A program made the position numbers and the translations under genes. Below the pieces are notes generated by a model. It did not search any database. It worked only from the letters and a program-made list of their open reading frames with translations, and was not told the DNA's origin. Below, one piece after another: positions 53,460 through 64,000 of a DNA stretch of 64,000 bases (position 1 is its first letter; every line of letters begins with the position of its first letter). The DNA is from Membranipora membranacea (taxonomy: Eukaryota; Bryozoa; Gymnolaemata; Cheilostomatida; Membraniporidae), in assembly GCA_914767715.1 (NCBI GenBank), contig OU612065.1, forward strand, positions 9,238,001 through 9,302,000, read 5' to 3'.

Positions 53460-54459
53460 ACCAGGCACTAAATGTGTTAGGGCTGCTGAACAGTTGGTAG
53501 GCTTGCGAATGGTGTTTTCCTCCTTATTGTATGCACTGCGTTCGACTGTGCTTCTATAGCTTCCAAGCAAAGAAAAGTTTCAAGATATATTCTTTTTTTT
53601 TACCTGTTGTTGTTGTCTGTTGTTGGCATACTAAGTGAATTCTTTCTCCTAATGGTTATGCCTTTACATGAAAAGACTGTTGAATATATATGACGTATTT
53701 CATCAATTTTCTCCTCTATTTGAGCACGTAACAGGTCTGCAAGCTCTGTTGCAGTTTAATATATATTTCAATCAAGGAGAAATATTACTCTTTGCTCTTT
53801 GTCTTTTGCATTCTAAGATCAGCATGAATAAACATCTATTCACTATGTTGCTGCCTGTGATTGCAGTCCTGAGGTGCTGTATAGAAAGAGTTTTTCACTG
53901 GCAGATGATTTTTCTAGTCAATGGCATCATCTACTATCAACGGTAATGTAGCCAGTAGCCTAGCGCTACAACAATATGGTTACTTTATAAAAGGACCAAT
54001 CATAAGGTTTTTTCACTCTCCATCATTTCGAGTCCTGATCCAATGGTACTGTGTGTACAGTGAAACCACAACCCATGACAATTCTGATCTACATGCAGAA
54101 AACCTACTATCCAATTGGCCAAATTAAAAAAATTCCCACCCAGTACAGAAGACCTGATCTGAGACTTGTCTTCATCAGTAATCCACCTGAGAGTAAGTTG
54201 CTGCAAGGAGGGTGCTGCTTACTGTTTACTGTGAGTTTTTGCTCATTATTGGAGTTGTGCTACCATGGATATGTGCTCATTGGCCAAGAACAGCACACCA
54301 ATAAAAACCAAAGAGTGTTACATCCATCTCTATTGGCCAATATCCATCTCCCTCATCCGGTTTCAGCAACCCTAGAAAGAAGAAAGTTGCTCCATACTGA
54401 CAGAAAACTTAGCAATCAATATTAATTGCAGCTTAAAAGATAAAAAAAAAAAAGGTTCA
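53460..54459. promoter_or_regulatory. COPS2-MRPS12 spacer with poly(A) signal and CCAAT cluster
   Basis: A canonical AATAAA at 53827-53832 is the first after the COPS2 stop. Closer to MRPS12 there are four CCAAT-type boxes within 95 bases: ATTGG at 54248-54252, 54279-54283 and 54332-54336, and CCAAT at 54337-54341, the last two forming attggccaat. They lie 120-210 bases before the MRPS12 start, the usual range for NF-Y sites in housekeeping promoters. ORFs at 53668-53946 and 54051-54425 show no recognisable protein. Confidence 0.5.
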
Positions 54460-55356
54460 ATGCAGGGGCAATCAGTCAGGCTTTCCATGTTGGGAAGGAG
54501 CTGTGGTGAATTGTTTCAAACATTGCTACAAAGACACTGCCAACCTCATAGAAGAACCTCATCATTTCTGCTCTCATCTTCATCATCACACCACAAATCT
54601 CAAGGTTCATTGCTGTTGTCATCAACATTGACACATCATAACATTCTTCAGACACAGAAAAATGAACCAGCTATCAGCAATATTTATCCTACTTCAAGAG
54701 TTCTAGGTGAGTAACTTTTGATAGCGATACCAAGCAAGGAGATCTACTCATTCACAACATCTCCCAGTCCCACCCTTCTCAGTCCATCCAATCCAAGCCA
54801 TGTAGAGTAGGCCTACTCTACTGCAGGTACCTTAGTTGGTTTTATAAGGGGTAAGCCTGTCTTGACAATGAAGCTGGGCAATGAGGTGATCAGTGACCAC
54901 TGGATACTTTTGCCAAATCCTCATTCAAGTATAATATTATTGCCTTGTTACAGTAATTTGTCACTCTTCATTATTATGTGTTTTTCAGGCTTAAGAGCAA
55001 ATACTCAATTAACTCCAGTGAGAACAATGGCAACCCTATGGCAGATGCACATGACAGGTCCACATTTTAGAAAAAGTAAAAAACCCAAGCCTACAGATGG
55101 AAATCCACAGATGAAGGGTGTAGTACTAAAAGTATTTGCAAAGAAACCTAAGAAACCAAACTCTGCCAATAGAAAGTGTGTGCGAGTGCGACTCTCAAAT
55201 GGAAGAGAGGCTATAGCGTATATACCAGGTGAAGGACACAATCTGCAGGAGCACAGTATAGTGCTGGTGAGACCAGGGAACGTTCAAGATGTACCTGGTG
55301 TTAACCTCAAATGTATTAGGGGAAAATATGACTTGGGTCATGTCATTAAGCGGTAG
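54460..55356 (+). CDS. MRPS12: Mitochondrial small-subunit ribosomal protein uS12m
   Basis: uS12m lines the decoding site of the mitochondrial ribosome. Exon 1 (54460-54706) and exon 2 (54989-55356) join in phase to 204 residues. The core begins near residue 96 ([19 protein letters not shown]) and contains the universal uS12 loops [20 protein letters not shown] and [15 protein letters not shown], then [19 protein letters not shown]. Upstream is a presequence of about 90 residues, poor in acids and rich in Arg, His and Ser ([20 protein letters not shown] from the second Met at 54487), clearly longer than the human one. Start choice among Met1 and Met10 is uncertain; an internal ATG at 55027 marks the core. 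The GTGAGT donor follows residue 82. Confidence 0.92.
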
Positions 55357-55483
55357 CGGAATTTCACCTCACAAATGGGCACCTGATAAGAAAGACGCAG
55401 CTGTTATGGTTAGTTTTCTTCCTTTATCTAATCTGCGCTTCTCTTTAGTAAATTTATGTGGCTTGTAATATGTTTGTGTTTAA

Positions 55484-55541
55484 AATAAAAGGAAGTAGAA
55501 TTAGCTCCATATGATGCACTGCATTGAACAACTCTTTTATT
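55484..55541. terminator. Facing poly(A) signals of MRPS12 and the temptin-monooxygenase gene
   Basis: AATAAA on the plus strand at 55484-55489 serves MRPS12. TTTATT at 55536-55541 is AATAAA on the minus strand and serves the gene coming from the right. Cleavage normally falls 10-30 bases beyond each signal, so the two transcripts would end within a few bases of each other or overlap slightly. Confidence 0.7.
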
Positions 55542-55907
55542 GTAAGTGACACTATCGAGAAAAATGCGATCTACATTAAATTGATTCAATGGAGCATATA
55601 GTGCTATGTAGCTTACACATCAGATCACAGCCTTTGATAAAAAAGTCCAAAAATAAGAAAAATAATCTTGTAAGAGTATCAGCCCTTCTATGCACAAAAT
55701 CGTTACCATGTATATCATGTATTCATCATGTATAAATATGTCAAAATGAAGGAAACAAGTTTTAAAGATTTGTGTCCCCCAACTTCTTCATTAGTCTTGC
55801 ACTGTTATAGACGCGCCAACAACAACACTAAATACGCTAAAAGCAGTGAGTTTTTCACTGTATACGGTAGAGAATCAACAAGCAAGCAACAAGAAATAAA
55901 CTTTAGA

Positions 55908-58900
55908 TTAAAACAGAGCAAGCATAGTGGCTAGGATGAGACCAGCAGTGAACTTTAGCTGCAGAGCAGAGTTGGTCTGCACAGGGCGTTCGCTCCAATC
56001 TGTCACCTCACAGGCATCCATATTCTTGTATGAGATGCAGTACTTAATGTCTGCTTCCTTTGGATAATAGTTCATGAGTCCAAAGCACATCTCATCCTAC
56101 ATGAGAAACAAAGTCAAAGTTTGAATAAAACTTGATCTAATGCAAAAGACTGGAAGAGGAAGAATGGTGTTTGGTTTCCCCTGAAAATGAATGAGAACCT
56201 GCTGTAAGTAGTATTTTCCTCAAGGACCAGATTTTCTTTACTACTTGACTTACATTTGTTGCCAGTCCGGTGTATGTGATCTGACTCCTGCTCATAGTGT
56301 TGTAGTTACAGAGTGTCTCAATTCTATCACCAGCTTTGAGCTCAAGTGGAGGGTCAAACCTGACAGAAAATTATTTTGATATAGATTAGGCTACTGGTAG
56401 TAAATCGACAATGCATGAGTAGAAAACTTACTATACAGCTGACATGAAGTCCAGAGAACATATCATGACTGACTGACATGACTGACTGATTCATTCGGAG
56501 TTTGTAATGCTAGTTATTGTTCAAAATGACTGACCTGTGAAACACAGGTGTATCATAGCTATATGTCTCTTCATCCGCCCAGGTTTCAACAAGGTTACCA
56601 TCTCTCCACTGTTTTATACTTCCGTGTGATCCTGTAGGTGAAAAATTTAATGCTGGTATTGGTAATTTAACTTTGATTTAATTGATTTTTTATTGCATCC
56701 AGTATCATTACAGATAGAATCGAACGCTCACACGCTCGCATAAAAAAATTATTGCTATTAGCAGTACTGCAGCGACTGTAATCTCAGAACTAGTAGCCCT
56801 TTTCTTACCCAGGTAATGCATGTGCAGATATGCGCTAGTGATGAATACAGACTGGTCTCCCATCTTCTTCTTAGTACAAGACTCTGTGCATTCACCAGCC
56901 ACAGTCCATGATACTCTGCCAGGCGGTAACTCCAGGTGAGACTGACCAGTCAGGAAGATTCCCAAACTCTGCTCCCTAATATGAGGTGTAAGGTAAATGG
57001 TTGCTCCAGACTCATCACTTGAAATGAAATATAATATTATACCATAATAACATAATGTCATGATACTGCATGGAAAGACTAATTGAGTAACAGCAGGGAG
57101 GGTAACAATGAGCACATCATACAGTTCAGCTTTCAACCGGGAGTTGCCTTCTGATTTAGCCGTGGAGGGACAACTATGCAACACATACAGATCAAGCGTG
57201 ACCTGTTATTCATTCTGATTTACATACATACATACATACAAGTTCAACAGCGGCATCAAAACATTTTACTTACTAGTAGTTAACTTCATTGGTTGGATTA
57301 TTCCAGTGGTGTTCCATCAGTATCTTCTCGTAGTGGCCTTTACCAACAAGAATACCATGGTCCTCATGTTGGCATTCACCGTTTGAGCCTAGAGTCCATA
57401 CACCTATTATATCACATTCTCCTGTGTTCATTCCGCACTCTTTTGGTGAATCAAACTGATCTATGGTGGGTAAAAATTTTGAATAAATAAACAAATCAAA
57501 TGTAGAAAAACACCTCAACAACATTGTTTTTAGGGTGCTTTCATCAGGGTGAGTCATCGGTGAGGCTTAGGAGTTTTGATTATTTAAAGATATTATTATT
57601 TTCTGCAAAATGTAAATTATAAATATAATTAATTACATTGAATTTCAGTGGTCCATCATTTTCTTAAATCACAGGTTGTATTTTGGGGGGGGGGGGGTTG
57701 CTTTTATGTAAGCTATCATTGGAACCCACCAAAAATATGTGGAAAGCTTATACAAAAGCAAGACTGATGGGAAAATCTGACATAAAAATCTGCAGCTTGA
57801 CACCTGTCACCATTCATATGGACATAACAATTATATAATATACATACCAATGTCTACATCAGCAGGGCAGCCATATAAGAGAGTGTGATGCATGACATAT
57901 GCATTGTCAATAAGTGGTTTTGTAGCGAACATGTGATATTCTTTGTCATTTGGAATATCAAAGGTCTGGCACAAGTATGAGGTCTCTTGAGTTGGAACAA
58001 GGGTGCGATCAAACTTCATTTCAATCTCTATTGTGTCTAGAAAAAACAATGCATAGTTTTATTTGAAAGAAACACAATTCCTACCAATTGTTTGCATGCA
58101 ATTTGTCCAATGATGGGGGTTGTATGCTAAAAGTTTGGAGCGTTATCGTTCACACTTCTGTCACCAGAATATTTGTGAGTACTAATATCTAAATGCTCCT
58201 GGTAAGTGTTGTAATGATTGCATTCTTACCTGGGTCATCGATGCCTGCGCAGGTAAAATCAGCTCCCTCTGAGCAGTCAATGGTCCATCCATTCTTGTTG
58301 AGGCAGTCAGCTGAATCTGTTGGTTCACAGATTCCTGGATGAGATATATTGGCTGTTCTTTGAGGAATCTCTCCTGCAGGAAACAAATTATTTTTAATGA
58401 GAATCAAACTTGAACTGTACTTTTTGATTATTACTCCATACATCAACAGGTAACTAACTGACGTCAGTATACTGTAGCCAACCGATGATGTTGTAATGGG
58501 AAAACTATCCAACTTAATTTGCATGTTATAGTTTCTTACATGGTATCTGAGTACACAGTGTAGTCTAGCCTAGTCACAGTCAAATGTACGGTGAGAAACC
58601 CGACACAAGATTGTCAGTGTCGTTCAACATTGATCAGAAATCAGAGGATAAAAGTTTCCAAGCATGTGAGAAAGGTTGCAATAGGCTCAGTAATATAATT
58701 TCATATTACTTCAGACGACACAGGCAATTAATGACAGGTGAAGAAATGACAGAGATTATTTTCTCTACCACTGAGAGGATGACTGTAAAGTGAAATTTTA
58801 TACTCTGCATCCAATCACCTTTGCTCATCATTTGATAAAAATATACACTAGAACTCAAATATTACCCAAGATTACAGTTACGGTTGTAGCAGCAAAGCTT

Positions 58901-60346
58901 TATGATTTGCTATTAGAACACCAATACCATGTAAAGACCAAACATCCAGAAATAAGATTCTCACCAGCAGACCACTCGCAGTTAGGATCCCCAAGTTCTT
59001 GGCCATTAGTCAGTCCATCGTCATCAGAGTCAGCATTGCAGAGTTCAGAGTTCCAAGACTGTGAACAAATAGATATCAAATTTAAATCCAAAATTGTTAT
59101 AAGACACCTGGCGTGTGTATGAAGTGTATGACACAGGATCAATTGTGATAGTCAAAACTAAACAGAACTTTGTAGAATAAAATACTACACATCACCATTA
59201 GTAAACTAAATTTATTTACTATTGCTAACTTGTATATTTTCAAATCTCATATAATGACCTACTTTGTTTTCTCTCAAATGTTGCTTTACACCCAAACGTT
59301 TGCCTGATGTGGGCGGAATCCGGGTAATAAATTAAAAATGAGAGTGTTGTGTACAAATAAATCATGGAATTTTAATGTGGAATGTGGCTGAGAGTATAGG
59401 AATGGATCAAAGAAGCAATACAGAGCAGGTAAAACCATACAATCGTATGCAACGTCAAGCTTGCACCATTTTCGCCAGGCATCGACTAGACTTGCTCTGG
59501 ATTTTTGTTAAGTCATGACGTTTTATATTTATTGTTGGATATCAAGTTCAATACTAGTTCGTGTATTTATTTATTCAAGCAAATTCAATACCTGCTAACT
59601 TTCCCAGCTAATGCATGAGTGAAAACAAATAGAGTTTCATGGATTTTCTTATTCAAACAAGAAACCTTTTACAGGATTTTATGCTCAGTGAAGTCAATGA
59701 CTGAAGTGATGGGAGTTAGTTGGCGAAGGATTAGCTGTTCCCCCACAGAGTACACCCCAAGGACATGTGCACCAGTGTTTATACTATTATCATGATTTTA
59801 ATCTGTGTTACATGTTTGCATAACACTAGGCAACTGGCCAACTGCGGATGATGTCCAAAGGGACATTTTTTGCAAATTATGGACATGACATTCACATGCA
59901 CAAATATAGATCTGTAACCATGATTGCTTATAGATAATAATATGATTGATACCTGGTCAAAATGAGACAGTTTCGGTCCAGTTTTTTCCACAGAATTCTG
60001 TGGGAACTCCCTCTATATTTCTTTGCGGGTACTTAGCTCCCACTAGTTCCCACTCACTTCAAACCCTACCATTACTTATGACTATTGAATAGAGTACCGA
60101 TAATCCAAACATTGGTAGACGACGAAAGAGAAGACTTACCAGTCCCGCTGCCTTGAATGCAGTTCCAAATGGATTCCTATCTCCACCTCCTTGAGCGTTT
60201 TGATGGCCCACCCCTTGCCAGATAAAGTTTGGTTTGCAGGGATGAGGTATGTTGGCTCCATTTGGAATTTGGTTCTGATAACTCTTGAATCCAGCTACTC
60301 CACACACCAACAGGGCTGCTAGGATAATTCTGAAAAAGTGAGCCAT
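55908..60346 (-). CDS. Secreted/surface temptin-copper type II monooxygenase fusion (PHM/DBH-like)
   Basis: Nine minus-strand exons join in phase to 473 residues: 60140-60346, 58965-59058, 58230-58373, 57848-58036, 57274-57460, 56809-57017, 56535-56631, 56254-56359 and 55908-56096. Residues 1-19 are a signal peptide (MAHFFRIILAALLVCGVAG). Residues 20 to about 115 match temptin, the mollusc pheromone protein: FKSYQNQIPNGANIPHPCKP, GVGHQNAQGGGDRNPFG, and an EF-hand-like loop DSDDDGLTNGQE (79-90). From about 150 the protein is a two-domain copper monooxygenase of the PHM/DBH/MOXD type, with all expected ligands: His198-His199 (MHHTLLYGC), His263 (EHHWNNP), His339 and His341 (LHMHYLG) and Met414 (NDEMC). 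The C-terminus is hydrophobic with no tail after it (LKFTAGLILATMLALF), as in GPI-anchored proteins. The substrate cannot be read from sequence. Confidence 0.9.
57223..57240. repeat. tacatacatacataca microsatellite
   Basis: A short TACA run lies in an intron of the temptin-monooxygenase gene. A 13-base G run lies nearby at 57685-57697. Both are simple sequence. Confidence 0.85.
59059..60139. other. Intron 1 of the temptin-monooxygenase gene
   Basis: I see no exon, hairpin or named repeat in this 1.1 kb. Small ORFs lack support. Confidence 0.5.
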
Positions 60347-61483
60347 AACAAATTTGATGTTACATAATCGAATATTCTCCACTTCACTAGAACTGGTACC
60401 AAAAACCAACCACAAAGTTTTGCAGCTTTTAATTATAAAACAGTAAATGACCCAAACCATGATATATGTATATAATCCCCTAAACAGATACAAACTCATA
60501 CAAATGACTGCTTTGTTTAAATTTATGCCCAAAATATTTTTACCTTAGAGACATGTTTAGCAGCTGCATTTCTAAACGTAACAGCCTGTAAATGAAATTT
60601 GAAGCTAGGCTCGGGAGTGTTTTAGGACGTTCCATATGATGTCCAATAGAATCAGAGAAATGATTGTCAACATCACATGGTAATGGAAACTTCAATATGG
60701 TGTGATGTCTCGCCTGAAAACTTGAGTAATAGCATGATGCTGAGTGAGATGATTTATCATGATGAAATTTGAAAATAAATTTGATACTGGGCCAATATGA
60801 ATCATGTTATCATCTATACCAGCGCTTGTTTGTTCCTAGTCCTTACTTTTCTCACAGTACATAATATCCCCATAACCAAACTGAAGACCGTCAATGTATG
60901 CTGAACTGATATGAACATTTACTGTATGTTGCCCCTAATTTCACTTTTATCCTCAAAGGGGACCATTTTTGGCCATGCCTTCATTTGCTGGCATGGTTCC
61001 TTTGTAACTTGAGGAACAAGATCCTCTCTGCGCAATCCACTTTCCCGCCTATTTTCCCGTGTTGTTGTCATGTTTCCAATAAATTAAATCCCTAATAGTA
61101 TTTTCATTCCATGTATTTAGCCCACTGAAAATGCCTTAGGAAAACCAAATGAACAAGGATAAAATACATTGTACTTGTAGGCAGGGAGAATTCTATCCTC
61201 CCTGTTGTAGGGCATAAATAGCAACAAATAGTCTGTGGTTTGCAAGAGTTCAAGCAATACTGAAGATTTGTTAATGATTTTAATGGAGACATACCTCAGC
61301 ATTTTGAGATAGAATATCCTTCAAGCTGGACAAAAAAAAACCGCAGCCTTGTTATCGAGTTTGAAACTGAGATTGATCCTTTTATAACTCAGGTGTACTG
61401 CAGTATTGTATAACCTTAGAAGGATTGTGCTTTTGCTCTATAGGACAGCATATAATCACAGAGTAAGGATATAATTACAATGC
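60347..61483. other. Upstream region of the temptin-monooxygenase gene
   Basis: No coding exon is visible. The leader and promoter of the minus-strand gene should lie here. Overlapping minus-strand ORFs at 61104-61302 carry no recognisable domain. Confidence 0.45.
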
Positions 61484-61738
61484 TTATTCATGTGGCTCAT
61501 ATAGTTTGCATTCAAAATAAATATCTCTATTGTTAGTTGATGTGCCCAGTCCGCTGAATGTGGCACCTAGTCCTGCAGCTGTGAACACAATCACCTTCTC
61601 AAATGGCTTTCTGTATCCATCGACTTTCTGATGGCCGTCAGTTAGCCAAACCAAAATTTCGGTTTGCACAGTTCCTCCATTAGGTGTTTTTTTTTCAAAA
61701 CTTGTTTCCCAAGCTACTACTCTACACACCATCAAAGC
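61484..61738 (-). pseudogene. Decayed copy of temptin exon 1
   Basis: About 1.1 kb upstream of the temptin-monooxygenase start, a minus-strand frame resembles its first exon: ALMVCRVVAWETSFEKKTPN against ALLVCGVAGFKSYQNQIPN, DGHQKVDGYRKPF against VGHQNAQGGGDRNPF, and FTAAGL against FKAAGL. The copy has no ATG at the matching place, has lost the PHPC cysteine block, and its splice donor position (ctggtaag in the parent) reads ctaggtgcc, so the frame runs on to a TGA/TAA-type end at 61484. No downstream exons of this copy were found. It is best read as a tandem duplicate of exon 1 that has decayed; a short divergent protein from the ATG at 61732 is possible but unlikely. Confidence 0.6.
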
Positions 61739-61810
61739 TGCTTGACAAAAAAAAAGAGTTGTAGTTGTAGTCTGTAATTGAACAGATAAGACGTTATTTA
61801 CATACGTTGC

Positions 61811-61904
61811 CCAGGTTGATGGTGTAGTATTTTTTTATAATCAACCACATTCGGATCAACCATTGACCATATTGTTGATAATGAAATGCTACCATCAACC
61901 CAGG
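61811..61904. repeat. 94-bp imperfect hairpin (ccaggttgatggt / accatcaaccc)
   Basis: Arms of about 21 bases, ccaggttgatggtgtagtatt and aaatgctaccatcaacccagg, are near-perfect reverse complements and bracket an A/T-rich middle that also contains ttgat/atcaa repeats. It looks like a short MITE-type relic just upstream of the temptin pseudo-exon. Confidence 0.65.
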
Positions 61905-62284
61905 ATACTTTCCAACACGGGGTCTGTCTTATTACCAGTGCCATGGCTGGAAAAATAAAATTTGTCGAGAATCAAATATTATAATGAGAGAGAAGCATAG
62001 ACCAGACTTAGTTTTAGTTTGTAAATGACCACTTAGCCCACTGCGGCTTGCCTGAAGCTGAGGTGTGTGACTTGATACCAGAATAATTATAGACCTAGCA
62101 CCAGTAAGAGAAAGAAGCTGTGCGATGCAGCACCGATGGCGGGTTATGGAATAAAAACAGTTGTCTGCCGTGCCATATGCAATAAGTGATCAAGATTTTT
62201 TCCCCTCTCTGCCTTCCCATTTGCGCCATTGTGCGAACAAAAGTATTTTCTGTTGTCCACAAAAATGTTAAAGGGTTATGTGCG

Positions 62285-62327
62285 CAGGGAGTTTGGGAGT
62301 TTTGAGAGTTTGGTCCCAAACTCCCTG
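62285..62327. repeat. 14-bp perfect inverted repeat (cagggagtttggga)
   Basis: Perfect arms 62285-62298 and 62314-62327 around gttttgagagtttgg. This is the fullest copy of the dispersed cccaaactccc palindrome listed above. The surrounding spacer 61905-62640 holds no exon I can support. Confidence 0.85.
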
Positions 62328-62859
62328 ATGTGATAGTGACACAAAACTTCAAATATAGTTTATAAAGTCATTTATGAGCTTGATTATGAGATTTGGTGTG
62401 TATATCATATGGAAAATCCCATAACATTTCCCTGAAAGACTTTTTTCACCAATTTTTGCCTATTTTCACCAATGCACACAAATCTTACAAATTTTGTCGT
62501 GAGGGAAGGCCACAATGATTAGCCTACCCGTATAAATTTCCAAACTCGATCTGTAAGAATGCATTTCCCTTCCCAAGAAATTACGGAAACAGTGATTTTA
62601 CTCCTTTTTACACTAACAAGACACATTATTATGCAATCAAGTTTTATTCAGTTTTTTTCAATCAGTAGCTTGACATCAAATAAATTTTCGTCTAGCTACA
62701 AGATACAATACTTTATTTAAAAATTAATGAGAACTTTATAATTTCTCTCTCTTAAAGAAGACGGAATTTGAAAACTGCACACATTGTGCTGTGAAACATT
62801 GTCACGTAACATTTTACCTTCGTGTAAAACAGTATGGGTGAAGAGTCTGCTGCATACAT

Positions 62860-62978
62860 TCAAAGGAAACGGTTATGGTTATGAGTATGATACACTAACA
62901 GTGATGGGATTTGACAGTCAGCTAAAAAGCTAGAGGCTGGTATAACACCATCAGTGGAGCTTAAATATGTGTCCATAT
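62860..62978 (-). CDS. Candidate terminal exon (distal), unidentified gene
   Basis: After a good minus-strand acceptor (tttatgtttttag) a phase-1 frame encodes DMDTYLSSTDGVIPASSFLA, then DCQIPSLLVYHTHNHNRFL and stop at 62860. AATAAA on the minus strand lies at 62643-62648. It may be an alternative last exon to the one at 63505-63665, which enters in the same phase. I do not recognise it and the call is weak. Confidence 0.3.
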
Positions 62979-63504
62979 CTAAAAACATAAATGAGAGATC
63001 AATGAGTTCATTGGATAGATACAAACAACTTTGATAACAGCATAATCTAATAAATTGGTTAGAACATAACAAGAGAGGACAACTTCATAATAAACAGGTA
63101 CGAGATTTTTTGCACGCTTGTGGTCAATAATTGTACTTAGATATACAAAACGTTTCTACCCACTCAACTACAATGCTGTTAATAACCAGAGGATCACGAG
63201 CACGGCTGTCTCCATGTAAGTAAATAGGAGTTATTTAGTAGATGAACTTTTTTTCTTGTATTTCATTTTTAATTAAAACTAAAGAAATTAAACATAACAC
63301 TGTCTAACAACGAACAACGAAGGCTGTGGCAATTCTGTACCACCACAAATACAATCAAACCCTTAAATTGTGAACTCTATAAGCTATAATAACACATAAG
63401 GATCCACGACTCAATACTAAAGAGACAATGGTCAACAATTCACATTCTCTCTTTCAGTTTTGAAGATTGTCAGCTGAGTAAAGCTTTGCTTGGGCTTTAT
63501 TCTA

Positions 63505-63665
63505 TTAGCTCAGTTGGTAAAAGTTAATTATACTATAGTAGCCGCTGTCAACTTCAGTACATTTGTGAGTTGTGGCAGCAATCAGCTCATCATGATCGGT
63601 CACAGCTATGTCTTCTATCACACCATTATTAATAGTTGGCAGTGTGAGCCTTCTGAGCATGCTTC
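63505..63665 (-). CDS. Candidate terminal exon of a gene entering from the right
   Basis: A minus-strand acceptor (tgttcatgtttatag) leads to a phase-1 frame: SMLRRLTLPTINNGVIEDIA, then VTDHDELIAATTHKCTEVD and a short end FYQLS before TAA at 63505-63507. The poly(A) signal AATAAA at 63496-63501 follows almost at once, so the 3' UTR would be very short. The pattern GVIEDIAVTDHDELIAATTH resembles a WD-type beta-propeller blade, but this is only an impression. The rest of the gene would be beyond the right edge. Confidence 0.45.
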
Positions 63666-64000
63666 CTATAAACATGAACAAGAAACTGCATGTAAAGGTT
63701 TGTGTCATGAAGTTAATTTAATATGTCATACCTGCTTTAACAGGTAGGTAGCAGATAACTTTATTTGGTGCCAGAAAACCTATATATTAGATCTTTGTCA
63801 CCCTAAATCCAAACAGGCATCAGGGAGGAATGAATTTCACTTCATAATTTGAGATGAAATGCTGCCTGCAGGATAACGAGCAGGTTTTCTCAAGAATTTA
63901 TTCATTAGACGAGGGAGGAGTTTTAGATTTAGGACATTCTATAAGCAGTTAAATCTGGTTTTTTTATCAAACGCAAAAACATGTTCATAGCTTCAGAACT
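63666..64000. other. Right edge, no exon seen
   Basis: The last 335 bases show no supported exon. If the minus-strand gene at 63505-63665 is real, this is its last intron. Confidence 0.4.

Noticed and set aside
55005-55241. Minus-strand ORF of 78 codons
   Set aside because: Antisense shadow of the MRPS12 coding exon.
62095-62352. Minus-strand ORF of 85 codons
   Set aside because: Overlaps the 14-bp inverted repeat and shows no recognisable protein or splice context.

Overview
The window is nuclear DNA of an invertebrate animal. It is visibly AT-rich, every protein gene but the smallest candidates is split by GT-AG introns, and it carries animal-type genes: an Unc-13/Munc13 with its C2A, C1, C2B, MUN and C2C domains, CSN2, DDA1, mitochondrial uS12 and a temptin plus copper-monooxygenase protein. 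Temptin is best known from molluscs, so a lophotrochozoan or another intron-rich invertebrate fits, but the phylum cannot be fixed from the sequence. I found no prokaryotic genes, CRISPR array, tRNA or rRNA. All gene models were built by hand from splice sites, reading phase and family recall; no search was run.

Layout. 1-415 (+): probable last exons of an unidentified gene. 2230-41813 (+): the whole unc13 gene, 42 coding exons plus alternatives. 43965-47991 (-): DDA1 in five coding exons, none of them visible as a long ORF. 48985-53459 (+): COPS2/CSN2 in 11 exons. 54460-55356 (+): MRPS12 in two exons. 55908-60346 (-): a nine-exon gene for a secreted or surface protein joining a temptin module to a PHM/DBH-type copper monooxygenase. 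61484-61738 (-): a decayed copy of the first temptin exon. 62860-63665 (-): one or two candidate terminal exons of a gene entering from the right.

The unc13 gene is the richest part. It has three layers of alternatives. Two unrelated linker exons (9447-10221 and 11344-11806) share the same entry and exit phases, so exactly one of them must be used. A separate large exon (16174-17733) supplies a different N-terminus lacking C2A. A tandemly duplicated exon (28896-29023 and 29232-29362) encodes two versions of the Ca2+/phospholipid-binding half of C2B, again with phases that force a choice. Together these predict a family of vesicle-priming isoforms differing in RIM binding, calmodulin binding and C2B lipid response.

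DDA1 and COPS2 lie head to head, about 1 kb between start codons. Both products act on cullin-RING ubiquitin ligases: DDA1 binds DDB1 in CRL4, and CSN2 is the cullin-docking subunit of the COP9 signalosome. A shared promoter is plausible. MRPS12 and the temptin-monooxygenase gene converge, and their poly(A) signals are about 50 bases apart.

Introns and spacers hold several foldback or hairpin repeats: a perfect 33-bp hairpin at 786-855, a flanked hairpin at 22998-23123, a foldback of about 510 bp at 30657-31165 and a 41-bp hairpin at 52639-52759. There are also short dispersed palindromes and a few tandem repeats.
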